Shown: piece after piece, positions 55,963-63,746 of the stretch
Position numbering within the stretch: position 1 is the first letter of the stretch
Layout of the letters: every line of letters begins with the position of its first letter
Assembly (NCBI RefSeq): GCF_003515075.1
Contig: NZ_QWLV01000002.1
Span: 248,001 to 312,000 of the forward strand
Reading direction: 5' to 3'
Origin: Sphingomonas gilva
GTDB taxonomy: Bacteria; Pseudomonadota; Alphaproteobacteria; Sphingomonadales; Sphingomonadaceae
Length of the DNA: 64,000 nucleotides
Notes under the pieces: model-generated
Told to the model about the DNA's origin: nothing
Seen by the model: the letters and a program-made list of their open reading frames with translations, nothing else
Databases searched by the model: none
Translations under genes and position numbers: made by a program

Positions 55963-56958
55963 TCAGGCATCCCCCTCCAGCCACGGAAACACCGGCAGCC
56001 CCTTCGCCGCCAGCCAGTCCGCATTGTACAGCGACGAAAGATAGCGGAACCCGGTGTCGCACAGGATAGTGACAATCCGCTTGCCCGGCCCCAACTGCCG
56101 CCCCAGCGCCACCGCGCCGGCGACGTTGATCCCCGAGGACAGCCCCAGGCAGAGCCCCTCCTCGGCCAAGAGGCGGCGGACCCATTCGAGGCCTTCCTCG
56201 TCGGAGATGCGGAATTGCGTGTCGATCGGCGCGCCTTCGAGATTGCCGGTGATCCGCCCCTGGCCGATCCCCTCGGCCACCGAATTGCCCTCCGCCTTCA
56301 GCTCGCCATGCGCGTAGTAATTGTACAGCGCCGCGCCGTGCGGATCGGCGAGCGCGATGGTGACGCCCTCGTCCTTCTCCTTCAGGCCCAGCCCCACCCC
56401 GGCGAGCGTGCCGCCGGTGCCCACCGCGCAGACGAAGCCGTCGATCCGCCCGTCCATCTGCGCCCAGATCTCCTCGGCGGTGCCGTGGATATGCGCGCGG
56501 CGGTTGGCGATGTTGTCGAACTGGTTGGCCCACACCGCGCCCTCGGTCTCCTCGGCGATCCGGCGGCTGGTGTGGACGAAATGGCAGGGGGAGGAATAGG
56601 GCGCCGCCGGCACCAGCACCAGCTCGGCGCCCAGCGCGCGCAGCGTGTCCATCTTCTCCCGGCTCTGCGTCTCGGGCATGACGATGATCGTCCGGTATCC
56701 CTTGGCGTTGGCGACCAGCGCCAGGCCGATGCCGGTATTGCCCGCGGTGCCTTCGACGATCGTCCCGCCGGGCTTGAGCAACCCGCGCTCCTCGGCGTCC
56801 TCGACGATGTAGAGCGCGGCGCGGTCCTTCACGCTCGCGCCGGGATTGGCGAACTCGCACTTGCCGAAGATGTCGCATCCCGCCGCTTCGCTCGGCCCCT
56901 TCAGGCGAACCAGGGGCGTGTTGCCGATCAATGCGATCGTGTCCTTGAGACTATCCAT
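55963..56958 (-). CDS. cysK: Cysteine synthase A
   Basis: A protein of 331 residues from ATG 56956-56958. The PLP enzyme of the O-acetylserine sulfhydrylase family: IGNTPLVRL, CEFANPGASVKDRAALYI with the PLP Lys, EGTAGNTGIGLALVA, and the phosphate-binding GTGGTLAGVG. A few features (PYSSPCHFVHTS and an extended C-terminus GLPVFPWLEGDA) are closer to the second cysteine synthase subgroup. Substrate OAS versus cystathionine-type use is not certain. It is followed on the left by the family D repeat. Confidence 0.9.
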   Translation of the reverse strand: MDSLKDTIALIGNTPLVRLKGPSEAAGCDIFGKCEFANPGASVKDRAALYIVEDAEERGLLKPGGTIVEGTAGNTGIGLALVANAKGYRTIIVMPETQSREKMDTLRALGAELVLVPAAPYSSPCHFVHTSRRIAEETEGAVWANQFDNIANRRAHIHGTAEEIWAQMDGRIDGFVCAVGTGGTLAGVGLGLKEKDEGVTIALADPHGAALYNYYAHGELKAEGNSVAEGIGQGRITGNLEGAPIDTQFRISDEEGLEWVRRLLAEEGLCLGLSSGINVAGAVALGRQLGPGKRIVTILCDTGFRYLSSLYNADWLAAKGLPVFPWLEGDA

Positions 56959-57090
56959 GCGCGATAGATGGACCGCCCCCGCTCCATCGGCAAGCGACCG
57001 AAACTTTGGCGACGAAAACCTGCGCCTGCGCGCCTCGCCGACAACGATAGGGCGATACAGCGGCAGAACGGCCCTGATCGGCAAACTGAA

Positions 57091-57190
57091 CCGTTGCCCC
57101 TGCGAAGGCAGGGGCCCATCCGGTCTCTCAACCCGGACTACCGCCCAATGGTTGACGTCCGATGGGCCCCTGCCTTCGCAGGGGCGACGG
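57091..57190. repeat. Nested palindromic repeat, family A copy 2
   Basis: 32-base inverted arms (57091-57122 and 57159-57190), one mismatch, each containing CCCCTGC-GAAG-GCAGGGG. It lies between the hypothetical gene at 57222 and cysK. Compared with copy 1, the arms are extended by a CCATCGG tail. Confidence 0.85.
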
Positions 57191-57221
57191 GCATCGTGAT
57201 TTGGGATCGGTCGAGCCCTGC

Positions 57222-57545
57222 TCAATGGAACAGCGGCGTCGCCTCGATCCATTCGCGGCTCTGCGCGCGCAATTGCCGCCGCAGCGCCGCCGCATCGGTC
57301 GATCGGCCGAGCAGCGCCCATTCCAGCCGGTGCACCGTCAGCGACATCGCCTCGGCGCGCGCGATATGGTCGTCGCCGGGCGCCATCGCCTTCAGCGCGT
57401 CGATCGCCCGGTGCAGCACGCTCGTCGTTCCTGGCGGGATGTTGCCGGCGGGCGCATCCGCGACCGCGTCCGCCACTTCGTAAACATAGGCCAGCCAGGC
57501 GTGTTTCGCGCCCACGTCGTTCGCCATCTGCCGGATTGTGCTCAT
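57222..57545 (-). CDS. Hypothetical protein, all-helical
   Basis: A protein of 107 residues, MSTIRQMANDVGAKHAWLAYVYEV..., starting at ATG 57543-57545 with GGGGA upstream. No signal peptide or span. It is predicted mostly helical with many Ala and charged residues, and LTVHRLEWALLG at its centre. No family recognised. It stands alone between cysK and the Mpo1-like gene. Confidence 0.6.
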   Translation of the reverse strand: MSTIRQMANDVGAKHAWLAYVYEVADAVADAPAGNIPPGTTSVLHRAIDALKAMAPGDDHIARAEAMSLTVHRLEWALLGRSTDAAALRRQLRAQSREWIEATPLFH

Positions 57546-57612
57546 ATCGGTCCCCACTGCGCAAGTTATGCAGCCGGGGTCCTAACAAGCGGTTAACCAT
57601 GATGCGGCGCGG

Positions 57613-57945
57613 TCAGCCTTGTCCCACCCCCGCCGCGCGCAGGTGCGGCCCCAGCCGGCCGGCGATCGCCAGGAAGAACATGCGGTAATCGCTCACCAGC
57701 GACCACCAGGGATGGGTGAAGGTCGCCGGCCGGTTCCGCTCGACGCGAAAATGCGCAAACCATGCAAATCCGTATCCGGCTGCCGGCACCGCCAGCCACC
57801 ACCACCCGCCGGACCAGATCGCGAGGCCCAGGAACACGAAGGTCAGCGCGGTCCCGACATAATGCAGCCGCCGCGTCGCCATCCGCGAATGCTCGCGCAG
57901 ATAGAAGGGCCAGAACTCGGCATAGGTCGTGATGCGGTTCGCCAT
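57613..57945 (-). CDS. Mpo1-like (DUF962) membrane protein
   Basis: A protein of 110 residues starting at ATG 57943-57945, which overlaps the preceding gene's stop by one base (TGATG). Two hydrophobic stretches (YVGTALTFVFLGLAIWSGGWWWLAVPAAGYGFAW) and conserved His residues (YLREHSRMATRRLHYVG and HPWWS) match Mpo1-like proteins. The yeast founder Mpo1 is a dioxygenase of 2-hydroxy fatty acid metabolism. The bacterial function is unclear, though sphingolipid-producing species would have 2-hydroxy acyl chains. Confidence 0.8.
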   Translation of the reverse strand: MANRITTYAEFWPFYLREHSRMATRRLHYVGTALTFVFLGLAIWSGGWWWLAVPAAGYGFAWFAHFRVERNRPATFTHPWWSLVSDYRMFFLAIAGRLGPHLRAAGVGQG

Positions 57946-58781
57946 CAGCTTTTCTCCCGCGCCTTCTCGCAACCATCGGCCGCGGTCAGGATCGGCGTTA
58001 CGATCTCTTCGAACGCCGCAGCCGGGGCCTCGATCGTCGCCGGTCCCGTTGGGGTTGCGATCCTCAGCGTCATTTGCACGGTCACGGCATGCGGTCCGGG
58101 CGGCTTGGAGCGGACATCGTCACCGATGCCGTACATGTCGGTGCGCCAATCGATCCGTCCATTCTCCGCCGCGTTCATCGCCGCAACCATTGCCGGGCAT
58201 TCGCCCGAATCCAGTCGCACGACCGTTGCATGCTCGACCAGCATCGGCAACGGAGACGGCAAGACCGAAAACAGCTTGGCACGGTCGGCCCGCCACCAAT
58301 CGGTATCAGGCGCGATCCCCTCGGCCTTGAGGTGCGCCGCGAGCCTGCGCGCGTCAAAATTCTCGCGCGTCCAGATCGCAACCGGATTGTCCGGCTTATA
58401 ATGGCCTGCGGCGTGCGGCACATAGGCGCGGCGCAACCGGTACATGCAGTCCTCGCGCTTCACCGCGCCGGCCTCCATCGGATCGCAATAGAGCCTGATT
58501 TCGCCGGTCACGAACGCCCCAAAATCGTTGAATTTGGTGAAGCGTATCAGCGGTAGCCCGAACGGCCGCTTGCCAGCGATCTCGTCGGGCGTGCCGAGCA
58601 CCTGTTCGATCGCCTCGCCCTTGCGACTTTCGATCCACCAGCGCCACACCTGATAGGGTGTGCGTAGATCGTAGCCGTCGACCGGCGCGTCCAATTCAGA
58701 TGGAGAAGCCACCGGCGGAGGCAGGCCTTGCATAGCGGTCGCCATCAACGCCGCGCCGCCAAGTCCGCTGGTCCAGCCCAT
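57945..58781 (-). CDS. Hypothetical exported protein
   Basis: A protein of 278 residues from ATG 58779-58781, with GGGAG six bases upstream. A short signal-like N-terminus (MGWTSGLGGAALMATAMQGL) precedes a mature part with Cys in LYCDPMEAGAVKREDCMYRL. No known domain. Its stop overlaps the Mpo1-like start, so the two are probably co-translated. Confidence 0.6.
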   Translation of the reverse strand: MGWTSGLGGAALMATAMQGLPPPVASPSELDAPVDGYDLRTPYQVWRWWIESRKGEAIEQVLGTPDEIAGKRPFGLPLIRFTKFNDFGAFVTGEIRLYCDPMEAGAVKREDCMYRLRRAYVPHAAGHYKPDNPVAIWTRENFDARRLAAHLKAEGIAPDTDWWRADRAKLFSVLPSPLPMLVEHATVVRLDSGECPAMVAAMNAAENGRIDWRTDMYGIGDDVRSKPPGPHAVTVQMTLRIATPTGPATIEAPAAAFEEIVTPILTAADGCEKAREKS

Positions 58782-58847
58782 GCGTTGCTCCCACAGAATT
58801 CCGGACGAAACTATGCCAGGCACCGCGTGATTACAACGGCTTGGACT

Positions 58848-59173
58848 TCACCCCATCCGTTCGTCGGCCCAGCGGTCCATCACCGTCTCGAGCACCGACA
58901 TCGGCATCGCGCCCGCCGATAGCGCGGTGTCGTGGAAGCCGCGAATGTCGAACTTCGCGCCCATCTTCGCCTTCAGCTTCTCGCGGATCGCCAGCCAGCG
59001 CGTCTGCCCGACCATATAGCTCGTCGCCTGGCCGGGCCATACGCTGTATCGCTCGATCTCGGTCGCCACGCCGCTGCCTCGCCGGTTGGCCTTTGGGCAA
59101 GCGCGCGCATCGGCAGCAAGGCCCCCGCCCCCAGCGCCACGGCGGAGCCCAACAGGTTGCGACGATCGATCAT
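58848..59173 (-). pseudogene. Remnant of a Tat-exported DUF885 gene
   Basis: The first 26 codons give an intact twin-arginine signal peptide (MIDRRNLLGSAVALGAGALL, then PMRALA). The frame then shifts, and a second frame carries the last 73 residues of a DUF885 protein, ERYSVWPGQATSYMVGQTR...FDIRGFHDTALSAGAMPMSVLETVMDRW. The long central part, several hundred residues in intact relatives, is missing. Both ends are preserved at the correct order and strand, so a large internal deletion plus frameshift is the simplest reading. Confidence 0.7.
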
Positions 59174-59243
59174 GCCCTTCTCCCGCTATCGGATATCGTG
59201 TCGGGCAAGACCATAGAGCGATCGCCAGGGATTTGAGAACCCG

Positions 59244-61115
59244 TCAGGCCTCGACCGCCTCCAGCGCCTCGCTCGCCTCCAGCCACCTCGCCTCGGCCGC
59301 GTCGAGCTTCGCCTGCACCTCGGCGCGGCGCCTCATCAGCTCGGTCATCGTCAGCTTGGCGAGGTCCGCCCGCGCGTCCGCAGGCGCGAACATGGCATGG
59401 TCGATCGCCGATCGCTCCGCGCCCAGCCTGGCGATCTCGGCCTCCGCCGCCTTCGCGTCCTTGCGCAGCGCCTGGCCCCGTTCGCGCGCCTCGGCCGCGG
59501 CGCGGCGGTCCTCCTTCTTGCTGGCCTTCCTGCCCGCCTTCGCCGCATCCTTGGCGTCGCCCGACAGGACCAGCTGGATATAGTCGTCGAGCGACCCGTC
59601 ATACTCCCGCGCCGTGCCCTGATCGACCAGCACCAGCCGGTCGGCGGTGGTCTCCAGCATGTGGCGGTCGTGGCTCACCACCACCACCGCGCCCGAATAG
59701 GCGTTCAATGCCTGGATCAGCGCCTCGCGCGCATCGACGTCGAGATGGTTGGTCGGCTCGTCGAGGATCAGCATGTGCGGCGCGTCGCGCGTGATCAGCG
59801 CCAGCGCCAGCCGCGCCCGCTCGCCGCCCGAGAGCTTGCCCACCCTGGTCGTCGCCTTGTCCCCCGAAAAGCCGAACCGCCCCAGCTGCGCGCGCACCGC
59901 GCCCGGCGTCGCACCCTTCATCTGGCGGGTCATATGCTCCAGCGGCGTGTCGCCCGAATCGAGCTCCTCGACCTGGTACTGGGTGAAATAGCCCACGCGC
60001 ATCTTGCCCGAGGCGGTCATCCCGCCCTCCATCGGCGCCAGCTGCGCCGCCAGCAGCCGGGCGAGCGTCGTCTTGCCGTTGCCGTTGCGGCCGAGCAGCG
60101 CGATGCGGTCGTCCGGATCGAGCCGCAGGTTCAACCGGCTGAGAATGGTCGTCTCGCCATACCCCACGCTCGCCATGTCGAGCGTGATCAGCGGCGGCCG
60201 CAATTCGCTCGGATCGGGAAAATCGAAGCTCAGCGACGGATCGTCCACCACCGCGGCGATCGGCTGCATCCTGGCGAGCGCCTTCACCCGGCTCTGCGCC
60301 TGCTTGGCGGTCGAGGCGCGGGCGGAGTTGCGCGCGACATAGTCCTGCAGCTTGGCCCGCTCGGCCAGCTGCTTCTCGCGCGCCGCCGCCTGCTGCGCCT
60401 GACGTTCGGCGCGTTGGCGTTCGAACGCGTCGTAGCCGCCGGGATAGAGCGTCAGCTTGCCGCGATCGAGGTGGAGGATATGGTCCACCACATTGTTCAG
60501 GAAATCGCGCTCATGGCTGACGATCAATATCGTCGCGCGATAGGATTTGAGGAAATCCTCCAGCCACAGCACCGCCTCCAGGTCGAGATGGTTGGATGGC
60601 TCGTCGAGCAGCAGCACGTCGGGCTGCGAGAACAGCAGGGCGGCGAGTGCCACGCGCATCTTCCACCCGCCCGAAAAGCTGTCGAGCGGCCGCGCCTGCG
60701 CCGCCTCGTCGAACCCCAGGCCGACCAGGATGCGCGCCGCCCGCGCCGGCGCCGCATGCGCGTCGATCGCGATCAGCCGCTCGTGGATCTCGCCGATCCG
60801 GTCGTGATCGTGGCACGCCTCCGCCTCGGCGAGCAAGGCCGCCCGCTCGACATCGGCGGCGAGCACCGTCTCGAACGGCGTCGCGCTGCCGGCCGGCGCC
60901 TCCTGCGCGATATAGCCCAGCCGGGCCCCCCGCGGCATCTCCGCCGCGCCGTTGTCCGGCTCCAGCAACCCGGCGATCACCCGCACCAGCGTGGACTTCC
61001 CCGCCCCGTTCCGCCCGATCAGCCCGACCCGGCTGCGCGGCGGCAAGGCGGCAGACGCACCGTCAAGAATGACCCGCCCGCCCAGGCGCACCGTGATATC
61101 GTTGATATTGAGCAT
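59244..61115 (-). CDS. ABC-F family ATPase
   Basis: A protein of 623 residues with two ABC domains. First domain: Walker A GRNGAGKST, signature SGGWKMR, Walker B VLLLDEPSNHLDLE. Second: GRNGNGKTT, SGGERAR, LILDEPTNHLDVD. No membrane span. A linker with RAERQAQQAAAREKQLAE joins the domains, and a long C-terminal coiled coil (RRAAAEARERGQALRKDAKAAEAEI) follows. This is the layout of Uup/YheS-type translation-linked ABC-F proteins. Which subgroup cannot be decided by eye. No antibiotic resistance role is indicated. Confidence 0.9.
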   Translation of the reverse strand: MLNINDITVRLGGRVILDGASAALPPRSRVGLIGRNGAGKSTLVRVIAGLLEPDNGAAEMPRGARLGYIAQEAPAGSATPFETVLAADVERAALLAEAEACHDHDRIGEIHERLIAIDAHAAPARAARILVGLGFDEAAQARPLDSFSGGWKMRVALAALLFSQPDVLLLDEPSNHLDLEAVLWLEDFLKSYRATILIVSHERDFLNNVVDHILHLDRGKLTLYPGGYDAFERQRAERQAQQAAAREKQLAERAKLQDYVARNSARASTAKQAQSRVKALARMQPIAAVVDDPSLSFDFPDPSELRPPLITLDMASVGYGETTILSRLNLRLDPDDRIALLGRNGNGKTTLARLLAAQLAPMEGGMTASGKMRVGYFTQYQVEELDSGDTPLEHMTRQMKGATPGAVRAQLGRFGFSGDKATTRVGKLSGGERARLALALITRDAPHMLILDEPTNHLDVDAREALIQALNAYSGAVVVVSHDRHMLETTADRLVLVDQGTAREYDGSLDDYIQLVLSGDAKDAAKAGRKASKKEDRRAAAEARERGQALRKDAKAAEAEIARLGAERSAIDHAMFAPADARADLAKLTMTELMRRRAEVQAKLDAAEARWLEASEALEAVEA

Positions 61116-61178
61116 GACGCCGCGCGGTTAGCAGGGGATGCGGCGCGTGGCGAGGGGACGTGTGCCCCCATCGTTGAC

Positions 61179-61952
61179 TTATTCGTCCGCCTCTTTCTGC
61201 CGTGGAAGTGCAAGCATTTCTGCTGCTCCAAGTCCTTCAAGATTGCCAATTAACGACCTTCTCAAAACAGTTCGGCTTTCAACGTCCTCCAATCGGTCGA
61301 TACTGCTGAGCGTATCAACCAATCCGCTAACGCGTTTGAGACCGATTTCGAGCTGCTTTTCCTCGACGGCTAATTCCTTTAGTTTGGTGTCAGCTTTAAC
61401 GCGCTTCAGAAGCGCCTCCCGCCCCTCCTTGTAGGGCAAAGCAAGAGAATATTTGGCGATTTCATAAGCCTTTGCGCTTTTCGTTATGATGGTGAGCCAA
61501 AGCGACCCAGGGGAGGCCGCAGAAATATATAATCTCTCAATGTCATCTAACAGTTCGACTTCTAGATCAGCATCGGGATTTTCATTGATTGCCTGTTCTA
61601 ATTCGTGGGCGCGACCTGTATTTATCAAATATGATATTGCGTAGGACTGCCTAAGGGCTCGTATTTGTTCCTCGATGTGCGCCGCTGTAGGAACGCCTTC
61701 CTCGCCCACGATACGAATTCGCAGCGGCGATATATCTTCTTCATTCAACGTAGACATTAGTATAACAACAAGTTCACCAGAGTCTATTGCTTGAAATCTG
61801 ATGTTAATTTCGTCAGATAGACCGATCTCAACAAACTTATCAGACGTCGCGCAACTCCGTATTGTCCCGCCCTGCGCGACCTCAATGAAGTCTTCAAATT
61901 CAAGGTCAGTCCGCACCTGATCACGAGGATCGTAGGCCAAAAATACAGTCAC
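61179..61952 (-). CDS. Unknown protein of foreign-looking base composition
   Basis: A protein of 257 residues from GTG 61950-61952 with GAGAGGG 7 bases upstream. No signal peptide or span. The N-terminal half is beta-rich (FLAYDPRDQVRTDLEFEDFIEV), the C-terminal part helical (KADTKLKELAVEEKQLEIGLKRVSGLVDTLSSIDRLEDVE). A/T content of the gene is far higher than in every neighbour, so it was probably acquired. I do not recognise a family, and there is no integrase, IS or partner gene beside it. Confidence 0.7.
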   Translation of the reverse strand: MTVFLAYDPRDQVRTDLEFEDFIEVAQGGTIRSCATSDKFVEIGLSDEINIRFQAIDSGELVVILMSTLNEEDISPLRIRIVGEEGVPTAAHIEEQIRALRQSYAISYLINTGRAHELEQAINENPDADLEVELLDDIERLYISAASPGSLWLTIITKSAKAYEIAKYSLALPYKEGREALLKRVKADTKLKELAVEEKQLEIGLKRVSGLVDTLSSIDRLEDVESRTVLRRSLIGNLEGLGAAEMLALPRQKEADE

Positions 61953-62073
61953 GGTTGAACCCTCTCACTATTGCGTTCCTGATCTGCAACAAATGGGCCC
62001 GAGAGAGAAGCCCACCGTTGCACCCCACCCCGCCCCCACCCACATCCCGCTCCACACACAGGGGGAACGCGTC

Positions 62074-62577
62074 ATGGCCACCGAACTCTACGATCTCACC
62101 GTTCCCGCCTTCCTGCGCGGCTTCTCCACCTGCGCGAAGCTGCTCACCGCGGGCGAGGTCTGGGCGAAGGAGAACGGCATATCCGAGGCCGACCTGCTCG
62201 GCACCCGCCTGATCGCCGACATGCACCCCCTCCCCGCGCAGGTGCAGCGGATGAGCGACACCGCCAAGCTGTTCCTCGTCCGCGTCGCCGGCGCCGAGAA
62301 TGTCGCGATGCCCGACGACGAAGCCAGCTTCGCCGATCTCCACGCGCGCATCGACAGGACCGTTGCCTTCATCAAATCCGTCCCCCGCGCGGACGTGGAC
62401 GGCAGGGAGGAAGCGCCCGTCTCCCTCCCCCTCCCCACCGGCAGCCTCGATTTCACCGGCCGGAGCTATGCGACAGGCTTCGTCCTCCCCAATTTCTATT
62501 TCCACCTCACCACCGCCTACGCCCTGCTGCGCATGCGCGGCGTCCCCATCGGCAAGCGCGACTATCTCGGCGGCTGA
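62074..62577 (+). CDS. DUF1993 family protein
   Basis: A protein of 167 residues starting at ATG 62074; GGGGGAAC lies upstream. A four-helix, DinB-like fold is implied by family resemblance: LYDLTVPAFLRGFSTCAKLL at the start, RLIADMHPLPAQVQRMSDTAK, and NFYFHLTTAYALLRMRGVPIGKRDYLG at the end. The regularly placed His residues (ADMHP, FYFHLTTAY) could bind metal. Function unknown. Confidence 0.88.
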   Translation: MATELYDLTVPAFLRGFSTCAKLLTAGEVWAKENGISEADLLGTRLIADMHPLPAQVQRMSDTAKLFLVRVAGAENVAMPDDEASFADLHARIDRTVAFIKSVPRADVDGREEAPVSLPLPTGSLDFTGRSYATGFVLPNFYFHLTTAYALLRMRGVPIGKRDYLGG

Positions 62578-62606
62578 TTGCGGGCGACGGCGGCCTGTGG
62601 TAGAAT
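62578..62606 (+). promoter_or_regulatory. Putative promoter of the vapB-vapB-vapC locus
   Basis: TTGCGG at 62578-62583 and TAGAAT at 62601-62606, 17 bases apart. The -35 box starts right after the DUF1993 stop. The -10 box is 5 of 6 to consensus; the predicted leader is about 16 bases before the first antitoxin ATG. Confidence 0.5.
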
Positions 62607-62628
62607 GTCTCACAGAAAAGGTAGAAAC

Positions 62629-62790
62629 ATGCCGGACGCCCGCATCAATATCAAAAATCCCGTAGCGGTGGCGCTCGCTCATCGGCTCGCGGCCTTGGAG
62701 GGCAAATCTATCACTGCGACGGTCTGTGATGCATTGGAAGATCGTGCCGCGCGGCTCACGTCCAAGGTCAAAAAGGGGGCAATCGACTGA
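62629..62790 (+). CDS. Small VapB-like antitoxin copy (first of two)
   Basis: A 53-residue protein, MPDARINIKNPVAVALAHRLAALEGKSITATV..., similar over its first 35 residues to the second antitoxin (INIK..LA.RLA..GKS.TATV..ALE). The DNA-binding part is kept; the C-terminal toxin-wrapping extension of the longer copy is absent. Its stop overlaps the next start by one base (TGATG). It may act as a regulator, or be a partial duplicate. Confidence 0.7.
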   Translation: MPDARINIKNPVAVALAHRLAALEGKSITATVCDALEDRAARLTSKVKKGAID

Positions 62791-63059
62791 TGGGTGTGCA
62801 GTTGAACATCAAGGACGAAGACACGGTCAATCTGGCCCGCCGCCTAGCGCACAAACACGGCAAGTCGGTAACTGCCACCGTGCGTGCGGCGCTGGAAAAG
62901 CTCGCTGATGATGATGCGAAGGCGAAGCGAGCCTCGGTCGAGGAAATTCTGGCGATCGGGCGGCGCGCCTCGCGCCATTGGAAACCGGAATACGCCGACA
63001 TGGAGTTGTCCACGCAGCATGGCGACTTGCTGTATGACGAGGACGGCGGCTTCAAGTGA
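62790..63059 (+). CDS. vapB: Antitoxin VapB
   Basis: A protein of 89 residues. The N-terminal half is the Rv0623/PSK-type DNA-binding part (LNIKDEDTVNLARRLAHKHGKSVTATVRAALEKLADDDA), and the C-terminal tail (YADMELSTQHGDLLYDEDGGFK) would bind the toxin. It overlaps vapC by 4 bases (GTGA), a normal antitoxin-first toxin-second operon. Confidence 0.88.
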   Translation: MGVQLNIKDEDTVNLARRLAHKHGKSVTATVRAALEKLADDDAKAKRASVEEILAIGRRASRHWKPEYADMELSTQHGDLLYDEDGGFK

Positions 63060-63457
63060 TCGTCGATACATCGGCAATCGTGGCCATATTGCGCGGCGAG
63101 AGCGACAGCAGTGCAATGGCCGCTGCCCTTGTTGTTGGTGGTGACAAGGTGTCATTGTCGGCAGGGTCTTGGATCGAACTGGCGGCGGTTATCACGCGCT
63201 CCGGACAACATCATCTATGGGCGGATGCCGAAGACCTGATCGAAACCGCGCCGATCTCAATAGCTCCCGTCACTATCGAACAGGCCGAAATCGCCCGCGA
63301 AGCCTATCGTCGCTATGGCTTGGGCACCGGCCACCCCGCCAAGCTCAATTTCGGCGATTGCTTCGCCTATGCCCTCGCCAAGGCGACCGGCGAGCCTTTG
63401 CTGTTCAAAGGCGCCGATTTCGCCCACACCGACGTCGCCCGCGCCCTTCCCGCATAG
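63056..63457 (+). CDS. vapC: PIN-domain toxin VapC
   Basis: A protein of 133 residues starting at GTG 63056. PIN-domain acidic residues are visible: MIVDTSAIVAILRGE (Asp4), the IELAAV region with a Glu, and LNFGDCFAYALAKATG with the second Asp. It is predicted to be a Mg-dependent ribonuclease that cleaves tRNA or rRNA when not bound by VapB. The active site is complete, so it is expected to be toxic if released. Confidence 0.9.
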   Translation: MIVDTSAIVAILRGESDSSAMAAALVVGGDKVSLSAGSWIELAAVITRSGQHHLWADAEDLIETAPISIAPVTIEQAEIAREAYRRYGLGTGHPAKLNFGDCFAYALAKATGEPLLFKGADFAHTDVARALPA

Positions 63458-63465
63458 GAGCCGTC

Positions 63466-63645
63466 ATGGCCGAACGCTTCGAACGCCACCGCCAGCCCTG
63501 GCGCCCCGACGAGCTCCAGAAGCTCCACACGCTGGCGAAGAAGGGCATGGCGCTGAAGGCGATCGCCAAGGCGCTCACCCGCAGCGAGGAATCGGTCAAG
63601 GACCGCGCCAAGCTCGACGGCCTCAGCATCGCCAAGCTGCGGTAG
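63466..63645 (+). CDS. Small helix-turn-helix protein
   Basis: A 59-residue protein 9 bp after vapC, start ATG 63466 with TAGGAG upstream. The basic N-terminus precedes WRPDELQKLHTLAKKGMAL, then KAIAKALTRSEESVKDRAKLDG, which reads like a Myb/SANT or GcrA-type DNA-binding helix-turn-helix (W...L..L...G....IA..L.RS..SV..RA..L). It may be a small transcription factor or a follower gene of the vapBC unit. Confidence 0.7.
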   Translation: MAERFERHRQPWRPDELQKLHTLAKKGMALKAIAKALTRSEESVKDRAKLDGLSIAKLR

Positions 63646-63650
63646 ATATC

Positions 63651-63744
63651 CCGTCGCCCCTGCGCAGGCAGGGGCCTCAGGAGGCAGACACAGGGTTCAG
63701 ACGGGCCACGAACTCAGAGGCCCCTGCCTGCGCAAGGGCGACGG
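63651..63744. repeat. Nested palindromic repeat, family A copy 3
   Basis: Inverted 28-base arms (63651-63678 and 63717-63744), one mismatch, containing CCCTGCGCAGGCAGGGG in place of the GAAG loop version of the other copies. It is placed between two convergent genes (the small HTH gene and the TonB-type gene), the same setting as copy 1. Confidence 0.85.
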
Positions 63745-63746
63745 AA

